A DNA stretch of 64,000 nucleotides from Micromonospora sp045209745 (GTDB lineage Bacteria; Actinomycetota; Actinomycetes; Mycobacteriales; Micromonosporaceae). The notes below the pieces were generated by a model. It ran no database searches, was not told where the DNA came from, and was given only the letters and a program-made list of their open reading frames with translations. Numbering within the stretch: position 1 is the first letter of the stretch; each line of letters opens with the position of its first letter. The position numbers and the translations under genes are program-made. The DNA lies in the NCBI RefSeq assembly GCF_045209745.1, contig NZ_CP109273.1, positions 930,001 through 994,000 of the forward strand. The letters are read 5' to 3'. Of this stretch, positions 10,895 to 18,222 are shown piece after piece.

Positions 10895-11287
10895 GTGTCG
10901 CAAGACGTCGGGGGCGCGCCGCGCAGGCAGGTAACAATCACCGCTCTACTCATCGCCGCTGGCGTGCTCGTCCTCTTCGTCCCCGCCAGTGACGAGGGCA
11001 GGGTCCTCGTGCCACTCAGCGAGGGCCACGGACTATCCGCCGTGGACGCGGTCGGCGCAGCACTGCTGGCGTTGGGTGGCACCTGGCTGGAAGTGCTCGT
11101 GGTCCGGCGCCTGCCGCACCTCGCCCTGCCCCCACGGGCCCTGTTCGCACTCGGCCTGCTGGCCGGCCTCGGCATCGGGCTCCTGATCGCCTCGGTCTTT
11201 TCGGGATTCTTCTGGTGGTGGGCTGTCGGCGCCACCGCACTTGGCGTTGCCGTCCTCGTCCTCGTACCCCTCACGGCACGCCGTTGA
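10895..11287 (+). CDS. four-helix membrane protein, unknown function
   Basis: A 130-residue protein with four hydrophobic segments (about residues 13-29, 47-70, 80-100 and 103-125) and a short basic end (TARR). It starts with GTG 7 nt after the immunity-like gene, so the two are probably cotranscribed. I do not recognise the family. The pairing might mean that it acts with the immunity-like protein, but that is inference only. Confidence 0.7.
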   Translation: MSQDVGGAPRRQVTITALLIAAGVLVLFVPASDEGRVLVPLSEGHGLSAVDAVGAALLALGGTWLEVLVVRRLPHLALPPRALFALGLLAGLGIGLLIASVFSGFFWWWAVGATALGVAVLVLVPLTARR

Positions 11288-11321
11288 GGTCGTCGACCGA
11301 ACGCCGGTCGCGCCTCGACAT

Positions 11322-11352
11322 CGGCGGCAGTGATGAGTGACCACTGCCGCCG
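11322..11352. terminator. bidirectional terminator between convergent genes
   Basis: An 11-bp perfect stem CGGCGGCAGTG (11322-11332) with 11342-11352 and a 9-nt loop. It sits between the convergent genes ending at 11287 and 11373. Confidence 0.7.
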
Positions 11353-11372
11353 CACGGACCACCCCGGACGTG

Positions 11373-11870
11373 TCACGAGGCGCGCGGCAGCGCGAGCCAG
11401 TCCCGCCAGGTGATGTCGCGGCCCAGACAGCGGGGCTGCTGGAAGGGCCAGTCGGCGGCGATCCACTGCGGCACCAGCGCATCCAGCGCGCGCTCCACCT
11501 CACTGCCGACCAGGTCGTCCACCACCCACCAGGCGACCTCGCCGTCGGAGCCGGTGCGCTCGGGCGGGTCGATGTAGACGCAGCCGAGGATCGCCGTCTC
11601 ATCCTCGTCCAGCAGCGCGTAGTTGAACGACTGGTGCGCGGCTATCTCCTTCTCGTGCCGCAGCAGGTCGAGGCGGTCCTCTTCATAGGTCATCGTCTCC
11701 GGAGGCCAAGCCCAGGCCGGGCCGAAGACCTCCCACAAGCGCTCCCGGGAGCCCATCACAGCGGGGTAGTCGAGCGCGGTGTCCGCCTCCCGGATCGGCC
11801 GCAGGTGCAGCGCGGTGCCGGGCACGGGCACGTAGACCGGGTGGACGAAGTCATCAGGCAGCCAACTCAT
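11373..11870 (-). CDS. GNAT-like acetyltransferase family protein
   Basis: A 165-residue protein with the start of a GNAT fold (LHLRPIREADTALDYPAVMGSRERLW) and a central beta strand pair (NYALLDEDETAILGCVYIDPP). The usual Q/RxxGxG/A acetyl-CoA loop is weak: the sequence continues into VAWWVVDDLVGSEVERALDALVPQWI. It may be a divergent or non-catalytic member. A TAGCCT box lies 8 nt before the ATG, so the transcript may have almost no leader. It faces the 10895 gene across a terminator. Confidence 0.7.
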   Translation of the reverse strand: MSWLPDDFVHPVYVPVPGTALHLRPIREADTALDYPAVMGSRERLWEVFGPAWAWPPETMTYEEDRLDLLRHEKEIAAHQSFNYALLDEDETAILGCVYIDPPERTGSDGEVAWWVVDDLVGSEVERALDALVPQWIAADWPFQQPRCLGRDITWRDWLALPRAS

Positions 11871-12113
11871 AACGGCCGAGGCTACAACCGAGGGGTACGG
11901 GATGATCAGGCGCAGGCGCCAACCGCGCGGCGGCCCGCTCGGCTGGCAACGCCAGCGTCGCCACCGCCCGGAAGACCGGCACCAGGCCGTGGAGCTGGGT
12001 GGTCACGGCCTCCGGCAGGGGCAGCTGCCGCCCACGGTGCCGGTTGTCGGGTCGCCCCGACGCGCGAGCCCGTCGAGCCGCCGTGCGAACAGCGGCTCAA
12101 CGAGCCTCGCGTG

Positions 12114-12953
12114 TCACTTCAGGTGGAACCGTTTGTCGACCGCGAGGGCCGCCAACTGCTGCACGGAGAACGGCAACTGCTTCAACGCCGGACGGTTCAC
12201 GTCGAGCTTCGCGCCCTGCGCCACGAAGACCACCACGCCATCCGGGTGCCGGTACGCCGACCACTGGTCGAGCCGATCGTCGTTGCCCGGTCGGGCCACC
12301 ACACCGACCTGCGCCGCGCCGACGGTCTCGACCTTACAGTCGCCCTCCATGCCCCAGAAACTTCGGGCCAGCGCACACGGGTCGGTCGGCAGTTGGTTGC
12401 CGGCGTCGTGCACCTCGACGATCACTCGCCCGGCGCTCTCCCCCTGGGCCACGGCGACCGAGGACAGGTAACTCCACATGTCGACGCCGTTCACCCGGTC
12501 CTCGAATTGCGCCTGGTGGGTCCGCAGCGTCCTCTGCTCGGCGGGCTGGTTCGGCGGGTCCTCCGGCATGGTGTAGCCGGCGGGTACGACCGAGACGACC
12601 TCGTTGAGCAGGCGGAGTCCCTGGTCGTACTTGGACCCGGCCCGCGCGGTCCGGTCCTCCTGCGGGCGACCGTCCGGCCCGGTCGGCCACGGCTGCTTGC
12701 TGTCCCCCGACGAATCCGGGGTGGCCAGTGGCCCGGAACCCGCCTGGTAGACGAGGCCGCCCGGGGTGGCGACGGCCGCGAAGCCGGTGACCGCCAGGAC
12801 GACGGCCGCCGAACCGAGGACCGCCCCCAAGGTACGGCGGCGGAAGTGCGCCCGCCGCGCCGCGCCCAGCGTGGCCTGCGTACTCAATGGTGGTGGTGGG
12901 ATGGTGCTCGCCATCTCGCTGCGCAGCCCCTCGCGCAACTCTTCCTCGTTCAT
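12114..12953 (-). CDS. single-pass membrane protein coupled to SigE-like sigma factor (possible anti-sigma partner)
   Basis: A 279-residue protein. The cytoplasmic N-terminal region of about 40 residues (MNEEELREGLRSEM, Pro-rich) is followed by one membrane helix (near residues 42-60, AVLGSAAVVLAVTGFAAVA). An extracytoplasmic domain of about 200 residues contains two Cys residues and ends DKRFHLK. Its ATG overlaps the sigma gene stop by 4 nt, which implies coupled translation. The layout suits an anti-sigma factor or sensor, but no zinc-binding HxxxCxxC motif is visible, so the role is inferred from context only. Confidence 0.7.
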   Translation of the reverse strand: MNEEELREGLRSEMASTIPPPPLSTQATLGAARRAHFRRRTLGAVLGSAAVVLAVTGFAAVATPGGLVYQAGSGPLATPDSSGDSKQPWPTGPDGRPQEDRTARAGSKYDQGLRLLNEVVSVVPAGYTMPEDPPNQPAEQRTLRTHQAQFEDRVNGVDMWSYLSSVAVAQGESAGRVIVEVHDAGNQLPTDPCALARSFWGMEGDCKVETVGAAQVGVVARPGNDDRLDQWSAYRHPDGVVVFVAQGAKLDVNRPALKQLPFSVQQLAALAVDKRFHLK

Positions 12954-13459
12954 CGCTCCCCCATCTCGGTCCCGCTGTAGGTGGGTGCCAGGAGGCCGCG
13001 CAACGTGTCGAGCCCGCGCGCCGCCTGGCTCTTCACTGTCCCTGGAGAGCACTCCAGCAGCGTTGCGACGTCCTCGATCGACAGGTCCTCCCAGTACCGG
13101 AGAACCAAAACGGCCCGCTGGCGTGGTGCAACGGCGGCCAGTGCCTGGAGCAGCACCAACCGACTCTCCGGCGAATCGGGCGGGGCCACCTGTTCGGTGT
13201 TCTCGCCCCCTACCCGCTCGCGCCGCCACCAGCCGCGACGCCGCTCATCAAGGAATGTCCGGATCAGGATCTGGCGCACATAGCTGTCGAGCACCTCATG
13301 TCCCGAGATCCGGTTCCAGACCCGGTAGAGCTTGACGAACGCGGTCTGGACCAGGTCCTCGGCCCGGTGCCAGTCGCCACACAACAGGTACGCGGTGCCG
13401 CGCATGACACCGGACCTCGCGGCGAAGTACTCGGCAAACGCCTCGTCGCGATCGCTCAT
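12950..13459 (-). CDS. RNA polymerase sigma factor, SigE-like ECF family
   Basis: A 169-residue group 4 (ECF) sigma factor. Region 2 (about residues 10-75) includes AYLLCGDWHRAEDLVQTAFVKLY; region 4 (about 110-160) includes QRAVLVLRYWEDLSIEDVATLLECSPGTVKSQAARGL, the -35 reader. The pattern is that of the large actinobacterial SigE-like family found beside single-pass membrane proteins. A strong ribosome binding site (GGAGG) precedes the ATG. The target regulon cannot be read from this window. Confidence 0.9.
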   Translation of the reverse strand: MSDRDEAFAEYFAARSGVMRGTAYLLCGDWHRAEDLVQTAFVKLYRVWNRISGHEVLDSYVRQILIRTFLDERRRGWWRRERVGGENTEQVAPPDSPESRLVLLQALAAVAPRQRAVLVLRYWEDLSIEDVATLLECSPGTVKSQAARGLDTLRGLLAPTYSGTEMGER

Positions 13460-13591
13460 TCAGGCCTCCGATCCCCGTTTCCGAGATAGTCACGCCGGGT
13501 CTGGCTCGGAGGGTTGCTCCCCCGGACTGAGATCTTTCGCCACGAGACGAGCGCTCGACGGCGATCCGACCGACTACCGGGCGAGACGGAA

Positions 13592-13622
13592 CGGCCGGCC
13601 ACGGATGAACCGTGGCCGGCCG
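13592..13622. terminator. perfect 13-bp GC hairpin
   Basis: CGGCCGGCCACGG (13592-13604) pairs perfectly with 13610-13622 around a 5-nt loop. It lies between the sigma factor promoter side and the next minus-strand gene, which ends at 13731, so it can serve as that gene's terminator. Confidence 0.65.
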
Positions 13623-13730
13623 GGTAAGCAGCGGCCTGGCCTGGTGGGGAGACGACCGGTGTCGCGGTGTGCCGCGACGGGGCGCGCGGGCGGGCGGCGG
13701 ATGCCGACCCGCCCGGCGTTTCCCCGGTCG

Positions 13731-14276
13731 TCAGTTCGACGAGATCCAGTTCCAGGCCGAGACGACCCACTCGGTCTGCTGGAGCCAGTTCACACCGAGG
13801 CCGGCGAGGAATACCGCAGTCGCCAGGTGGGCACCTCGGGCGCTGCGGCGGACCCGTCCCAGCTGCCGCTCCCACACCACCCGGCCGATCAGCCGGGACA
13901 GGGCGAACAGGCCGACCGCCACCAGCAGGCTGAGCACCAGCACGAGCAGCGGGCCGCTCAGGTCACCCTGGCCGGAGAGCGCCCAGATCCCCCAGCAGAC
14001 GAACGCGAAGAGCCCGGCCGCAGCGCTCCACTCACTGCCGCGACGCAGCTGCGCCATCCGCCAGCTCAACGACCGGCGCGGGGTCGGCCCGCCCGGCCAG
14101 CCGGTGCCGGTTGGCTCCTGCTCGACCACCGGGAACGGCTCGGTCCGCGGGTTGCGGCGCTGGCCCACCGGAGCCACACCCCGGCGGAAACCATCGCGCT
14201 GCGGCGGCACCCCGACGCCGGCCTGCGGTGGCACCTCCACGGTCCGCTCCGCCCACGGCTGCGTCTGGTCTGCCAT
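13731..14276 (-). CDS. membrane protein with proline-rich N-terminus, unknown
   Basis: A 181-residue protein. The first 80 residues are hydrophilic and rich in Pro, Gly and Arg. Three hydrophobic stretches follow: about residues 95-110 (AAAGLFAFVCWGIWAL), 116-136 (GPLLVLVLSLLVAVGLFAL) and 155-170. The start at 14276 is supported by GGGGGAGG seven nt upstream. The unrelated longer frame upstream is rejected. The domain is a common actinobacterial hypothetical; its function is unknown. It is divergent to the 14416 gene. Confidence 0.75.
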   Translation of the reverse strand: MADQTQPWAERTVEVPPQAGVGVPPQRDGFRRGVAPVGQRRNPRTEPFPVVEQEPTGTGWPGGPTPRRSLSWRMAQLRRGSEWSAAAGLFAFVCWGIWALSGQGDLSGPLLVLVLSLLVAVGLFALSRLIGRVVWERQLGRVRRSARGAHLATAVFLAGLGVNWLQQTEWVVSAWNWISSN

Positions 14277-14403
14277 CTCGTCCTCCCCCTGACCGACGAC
14301 ATCACCGTCGCCTGGATTCGAGGGTAGCCAGCCGGCAAATCGGTCGCCGAACCGCCCGAGACGCGGGCCTGCGCGACGGTGCCGATTCCCACGCCGGGCA
14401 GGG

Positions 14404-14409
14404 TACGGT
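14404..14409 (+). promoter_or_regulatory. -10 box for leaderless transcript of 14416 gene
   Basis: TACGGT lies 6 nt before the ATG at 14416, fitting a TANNNT -10 with transcription from the start codon. Confidence 0.45.
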
Positions 14410-14415
14410 CGGTTG

Positions 14416-14757
14416 ATGGGTGATCCCGACCGACGACGGCGACGGCTGCGCCACCACCCCGACCCCGAGCCGGCCGGGCGGGGCGCCGACGGCCCGGTGG
14501 CCAGCACCGCAGGCGTGCATGACGGTGACGACCCGCCGCCGCGCCGCAGGAGCCCCGGCGGCGACGAGCGTGACAGCGAGCGGGGGCTGCGCGGGTTGAT
14601 CGGTTCCGGCTCGTCCCAGGTGGGGCTGAGCGCCGCGCTGCGGGCCCGGGACGCGGCCCGACCCAGCGAGGACGACCTGGCCGAGGCGGAGGCCCGGGTG
14701 GTGGTCGTCCGACGTAACTGGGTGCCCCGCGAGGAGCTGCCCCGCTCGCCGCGCTGA
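14416..14757 (+). CDS. conserved actinobacterial hypothetical protein
   Basis: A 113-residue charged protein. The first 60 residues are low-complexity (Arg, Asp, Pro, Gly). The C-terminal half holds a compact motif RGLRGLIGSGSSQVGLSAALRARD, then EDDLAEAEARVVVVRRNWVP, which reads as two helices and a strand. No signal peptide or membrane segment is present. I recall similar short proteins next to rpiB-like regions in other actinomycetes but know of no function. It ends 13 nt before the convergent rpiB. Confidence 0.7.
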   Translation: MGDPDRRRRRLRHHPDPEPAGRGADGPVASTAGVHDGDDPPPRRRSPGGDERDSERGLRGLIGSGSSQVGLSAALRARDAARPSEDDLAEAEARVVVVRRNWVPREELPRSPR

Positions 14758-14769
14758 TCGAAAGCTGGG

Positions 14770-15237
14770 TCAGGGCAGGTCGGGCAGCTGCCGGGTCCGC
14801 TCGTACTCGGCCACCTGGGTGATCCGACGGGCATGCCGCTCGTTGCCGGAGAACGGCGTGTTCAGGAACGCCTCGACGATGGCGGTGGCCTCGTCCAGCG
14901 TGTGCTGGCGGGCGCCGACCGCGACCACGTTCGCGTCGTTGTGCTGGCGGGCCAGCTGAGCGGTCTCCACGTTCCAGGCCAGCGCGGCGCGAACCCCGGC
15001 GACCTTGTTCGCGGCGATCTGCTCACCGTTGCCGGACCCACCGATGACCACCCCGAGGCCCGTCCCGTCGGCCACCACCAGGTCGCCGGTGTGCAGGCAG
15101 AACGTCGGGTAGTCGTCGTCCGGGTCGTAGCTTCGCGGCCCGACGTCGACCACCTCGTACCCCTGCATGGCCAGGTGGTTGGCCAGGTGCACCTTCAACT
15201 CGAAACCGGCGTGATCGGATCCCAGGTAGACGCGCAT
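14770..15237 (-). CDS. rpiB: ribose-5-phosphate isomerase B
   Basis: A 155-residue RpiB/LacAB family enzyme interconverting ribose-5-phosphate and ribulose-5-phosphate in the pentose phosphate pathway. The N-terminal GSDHAGFELK loop, the phosphate and active-site loop GGSGNGEQIAANK, and HNDANVVAVGAR are present. As in the mycobacterial enzyme, the active-site Cys of E. coli RpiB is replaced, and a Glu in the GNGEQ loop is the probable base. The start MRVYLGSDH removes an unrelated Arg-rich extension. No neighbouring pentose phosphate gene is seen. Confidence 0.93.
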   Translation of the reverse strand: MRVYLGSDHAGFELKVHLANHLAMQGYEVVDVGPRSYDPDDDYPTFCLHTGDLVVADGTGLGVVIGGSGNGEQIAANKVAGVRAALAWNVETAQLARQHNDANVVAVGARQHTLDEATAIVEAFLNTPFSGNERHARRITQVAEYERTRQLPDLP

Positions 15238-15325
15238 ACCGGGCAGTCTGTCAGGCCGCGCTCGAGGACGTCGCAGGGGCGGCGTCCCCGAGCCGGGTTC
15301 GTCACACGGTCGTGGGTGCGGCCGC

Positions 15326-16525
15326 TCAGCGCGGCAGCTCAGCGACGACCAGACCGCCACGCGCCTTCGGGGTGAACCAGGTGCTCTTGCGGGGCATCTT
15401 CTCCCGGGCCAGGTTCACCGCGACGAAGTCCGACACGGTCACCGGCGCGATCAGAATCGCCAGCTCGGCCCGACCGGCGTCGACCTCACCGGTGAGCCAG
15501 CTCGCCGGGTAGTCACCGCCGACGTACGTGATCCGCTTGTCGCCCGGGTCCAGCCCGAGCGCGTCGCGCAGCAGCAGCCGCTCGACCAGGGCGTGGTCCA
15601 GGTTTTCCAGGCGGCCGGAGTCCGTGGCGGGCAGGCGCACCGCGTACCCCTGGCCGTCGAGGCGGAGGTGCACGGAGCCGCCGGCCGCCGGGACCTCGAC
15701 CGGCCCGTCGATCGGCTCGACCTCGGCGCCCGCTGCCCGCAGCCGGTCGAGCAGCTCGGCCGGTGTGGTGGTCAGCTCGCTGACCAGCCGGTTGTACGGC
15801 TGGATGGCCACCGACGCGGGCGTGGTGACCACGGCCAGGAAGCGCGACAGCCCGCCGGTCTGTGCGGCCAGGCTGCGGTGGTTGCCGTCAGCGACGACCA
15901 GATCCCCGCCACCGGCGAGGGCGGTCAGCGCGGCCTGCTCCGGGCCTGGGCCGACCAGCCAGATGGCGTGTGTGCGCCCCGCCTGGTCGGTGTCCGTTGC
16001 GGCGGGCGCGCCGGCCGTGTCGGTCGCCGCCGCGAGCGCGGCGTGCAGCTCGTCGCCACGCCCGGTCTGCAGCAGGAGTACGGGTGAGAGCAGGTGGCCC
16101 AACGCCTCGGCCAGCGCAACCCGCTCGCGCACCTTGGCGATGAAGACGTCCTCGTTGCGGATGACCAAGCCCGGCTCGTCGGCCCGGGTGGAGATCTGGT
16201 CGGTGTCCACCATCGCGAACAGCCCGTACGCCGGCTCCTCACCGGGCGCGCTGATCCGGTAGAGCACCACCACCTGCTCGGCGGGGGTGTAGCTGCCGTC
16301 GGCCTTGGCTTCGGCCAACCGGGCCACCGCGTCCGGCAGCGCGTCGAGGAACGATTTGCCCAGGCTCTGCGGGGCGCGATGCGGCATCTCGATGCCGAGG
16401 GCACTGTGCGGATTCGACTCGATGATCGCAGTGATCTCCGCGTCGTCGGCGAACTCGTCGTAGTTTTGCGCGCCGGTGCCACCAGTGGTGACCCAGGCCC
16501 GGGAGATCGGATGCACGACCGTCAT
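15326..16525 (-). CDS. DUF1015 family protein (SerC-associated type)
   Basis: A 399-residue soluble protein of the DUF1015 family. Recognisable motifs are the central ADGNHRSLAA, the RNEDVF segment and the C-terminal PRKSTWFTPKARGGLVV close, all conserved in the family. The family is linked in some genomes to serine biosynthesis genes, but its biochemical role is not established. ATG 16525 is chosen; a GTG two codons upstream is possible. A TAGCGT box 8 nt upstream of the ATG suggests a nearly leaderless mRNA. Confidence 0.85.
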   Translation of the reverse strand: MTVVHPISRAWVTTGGTGAQNYDEFADDAEITAIIESNPHSALGIEMPHRAPQSLGKSFLDALPDAVARLAEAKADGSYTPAEQVVVLYRISAPGEEPAYGLFAMVDTDQISTRADEPGLVIRNEDVFIAKVRERVALAEALGHLLSPVLLLQTGRGDELHAALAAATDTAGAPAATDTDQAGRTHAIWLVGPGPEQAALTALAGGGDLVVADGNHRSLAAQTGGLSRFLAVVTTPASVAIQPYNRLVSELTTTPAELLDRLRAAGAEVEPIDGPVEVPAAGGSVHLRLDGQGYAVRLPATDSGRLENLDHALVERLLLRDALGLDPGDKRITYVGGDYPASWLTGEVDAGRAELAILIAPVTVSDFVAVNLAREKMPRKSTWFTPKARGGLVVAELPR

Positions 16526-16613
16526 GCCCACTGACGCTACCGGCGACGGTGCCGCCGCCGACGGGGACCCGCGGGGCGTCCACCAGATGAAAGCGCTGAA
16601 CCGGGCGGAGTGC

Positions 16614-17189
16614 TCAGCCGGCGCGGCCGGATGTGCCCCGACGGTGCCGGCCTGCGGATGCCGGCCCGCCGTTGCCCCGTCGGCCAGTCGCGGCCGGGCC
16701 GGTGGGCGCCGTGCGGCGAGGTGACGCGGGCGGCCCCGGCACGGGACGTTCGGGGGGCGGCGACGGCACGGGCCGCGGGTTCAACGGCGGTGTCGGCACC
16801 GGACGCGGGGCGGCGGGTGCCGGCGGAGGCGGCGCGGGTTCGGCCGGTGCCGCCGCCGAGGGCGCGAGTTCGACAGGTGCCGGCGCGGGTTCCGCCGATG
16901 CCGCCGGCGCGGGCAGATCCGGAGCGGGGGTCGGGAGATCGACCGGCACGGTGTCGACGGCCGACGGCAGTGGGTCGGCCGACACGGGCGGGGTGAGCCG
17001 GGAGGTCACCGGCACCCGGGCCACGCCCACCACGATGGGCGGGGCGAGCAGGTCCACCAGGTGGGCGGGTAGATCCGGGCGGACCGTCGGCCAGCGGAAG
17101 TCGTCGACGGACCAGTAGGCCGCGCCGGGAGTCTCGATCACCCCCTGCCGGGTCAGCTGATCGTCACCGGACGCACGGTGCTTGGCCAT
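16614..17189 (-). CDS. proline-rich protein, unknown function
   Basis: A 191-residue protein. The first 75 residues look folded (MAKHRASGDDQLTRQGV, YWSVDDFRWPTVRPDLPAHLVDLL), while the rest is a long Pro/Ala repeat-like tail (roughly residues 85-165) ending in a basic Gly/Arg-rich stretch. No membrane helix or signal peptide is visible. The tail may be a flexible linker or cell-envelope spanner. The start MAKHRA is preferred over upstream codons because the sequence before it is unprotein-like. Confidence 0.6.
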   Translation of the reverse strand: MAKHRASGDDQLTRQGVIETPGAAYWSVDDFRWPTVRPDLPAHLVDLLAPPIVVGVARVPVTSRLTPPVSADPLPSAVDTVPVDLPTPAPDLPAPAASAEPAPAPVELAPSAAAPAEPAPPPPAPAAPRPVPTPPLNPRPVPSPPPERPVPGPPASPRRTAPTGPAATGRRGNGGPASAGRHRRGTSGRAG

Positions 17190-17324
17190 CGGGATTGCCT
17201 CCACGAACTGCGGGGTGCGGCCCTGCGGGTCGCTGCGGCGGACACCGAGGGAAACGACGCCGCCCGCCCACCGGTGACGCCACGACCGCCCTCCGACCCG
17301 CAGCCGCACTCGGCGTCCGACCTG

Positions 17325-17371
17325 ACGCGCCCCCGCGCGGGGCAGCCGATGCAGTCCGGACGGGGGCGCGT
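17325..17371 (-). terminator. inverted repeat after Rv2466c-like gene
   Basis: An 11-bp perfect inverted repeat ACGCGCCCCCG (17325-17335) and 17361-17371 with a 25-nt loop, starting 13 nt past the stop at 17384. It is a plausible but long-looped terminator. Confidence 0.45.
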
Positions 17372-17383
17372 GGTGGTCGTGGA

Positions 17384-18010
17384 TCAGTCGAAGATCGGGC
17401 CCTGCTCACGGGTGCGCTTGAGCTCGTAGAAGCCCGGGGTTCCGGCGACCAGCAGTACGCCGTCCCAGAGTCGACCGGCGGCCTCCCCCTTCGGAGCCGG
17501 GGTGATCACCGGGCCGAAGAACGCGACCGGGCTGCCGTCCGGGCCGGGCGCGTGGACGACCGGGGTGCCGACGTCCTGCCCGACCGGGCGCATGCCAGCC
17601 TCGTGGCTGGCGCGCAGCGCCTCGTCGTAGTCGGTGCTGTCCGCGGCCGCGGCCAGCGCCGGGTCTAGGCCTGCGTCGGTCAGCGCGGCGACGTAGAGCT
17701 CTTGACCCCGCTCCTCCTTGCCGAGGTGGATCCGGGTGCCGAGCGCGGTGTAGAGCGGGCGCAGGACGTCGCCGCCGTACCGCTGCTCGGCGGCGATGCA
17801 GATCCGCACCGGGCCCCAGGCGGTACGCAGGAACGTCCGGTATTCCTCGGGCAGGTCGTCCCGGCCCTCGTTGAGCACGGCCAGGCTCATCACGTGGAAG
17901 CGGATGTCCACGTCACGGACCTGCTCGACCTCCAACAGCCAGCGGGACGTGATCCACGCCCACGGGCACGCCGGGTCGAACCACATGTCGGCGGTGACAC
18001 GATCAGTCAC
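17384..18010 (-). CDS. DsbA-like thioredoxin-fold protein, Rv2466c (mycothiol-dependent nitroreductase) family
   Basis: A 208-residue protein closely patterned on Mycobacterium Rv2466c, a mycothiol-linked reductase with a DsbA/FrnE-like fold. Shared blocks are FDPACPWAWITSRW, FHVMSLAVLNEGRDDLPEEYR, AWGPVRICIAAEQ, DVGTPVVHA, VAFFGPVIT and FYELKRTR. The active site reads CPWA instead of CPWC, so the resolving cysteine is absent and a monothiol mechanism with mycothiol is likely. GTG 18010 is chosen because AAGGGA lies 7 nt upstream. It is divergent to pepN. Confidence 0.85.
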   Translation of the reverse strand: MTDRVTADMWFDPACPWAWITSRWLLEVEQVRDVDIRFHVMSLAVLNEGRDDLPEEYRTFLRTAWGPVRICIAAEQRYGGDVLRPLYTALGTRIHLGKEERGQELYVAALTDAGLDPALAAAADSTDYDEALRASHEAGMRPVGQDVGTPVVHAPGPDGSPVAFFGPVITPAPKGEAAGRLWDGVLLVAGTPGFYELKRTREQGPIFD

Positions 18011-18222
18011 GGTGAGGTCCCTTCGCGACGGGTGGCGCCGGCAGTCCGGCGTCACAGGAGAATCTTTACCCCGCAGCACATCGACCGGCACCCGAATGAG
18101 AGCGTGACCTCGGCCACCGCAGGCTGCCCGTACGTGGAAGACTCGAATCGGGCTGGCCGTCACGAGCGGTTGGCGAACGGGCGCCGCCGGGCGTACGGCG
18201 AAATGTGGGATGGAGACTAAAA

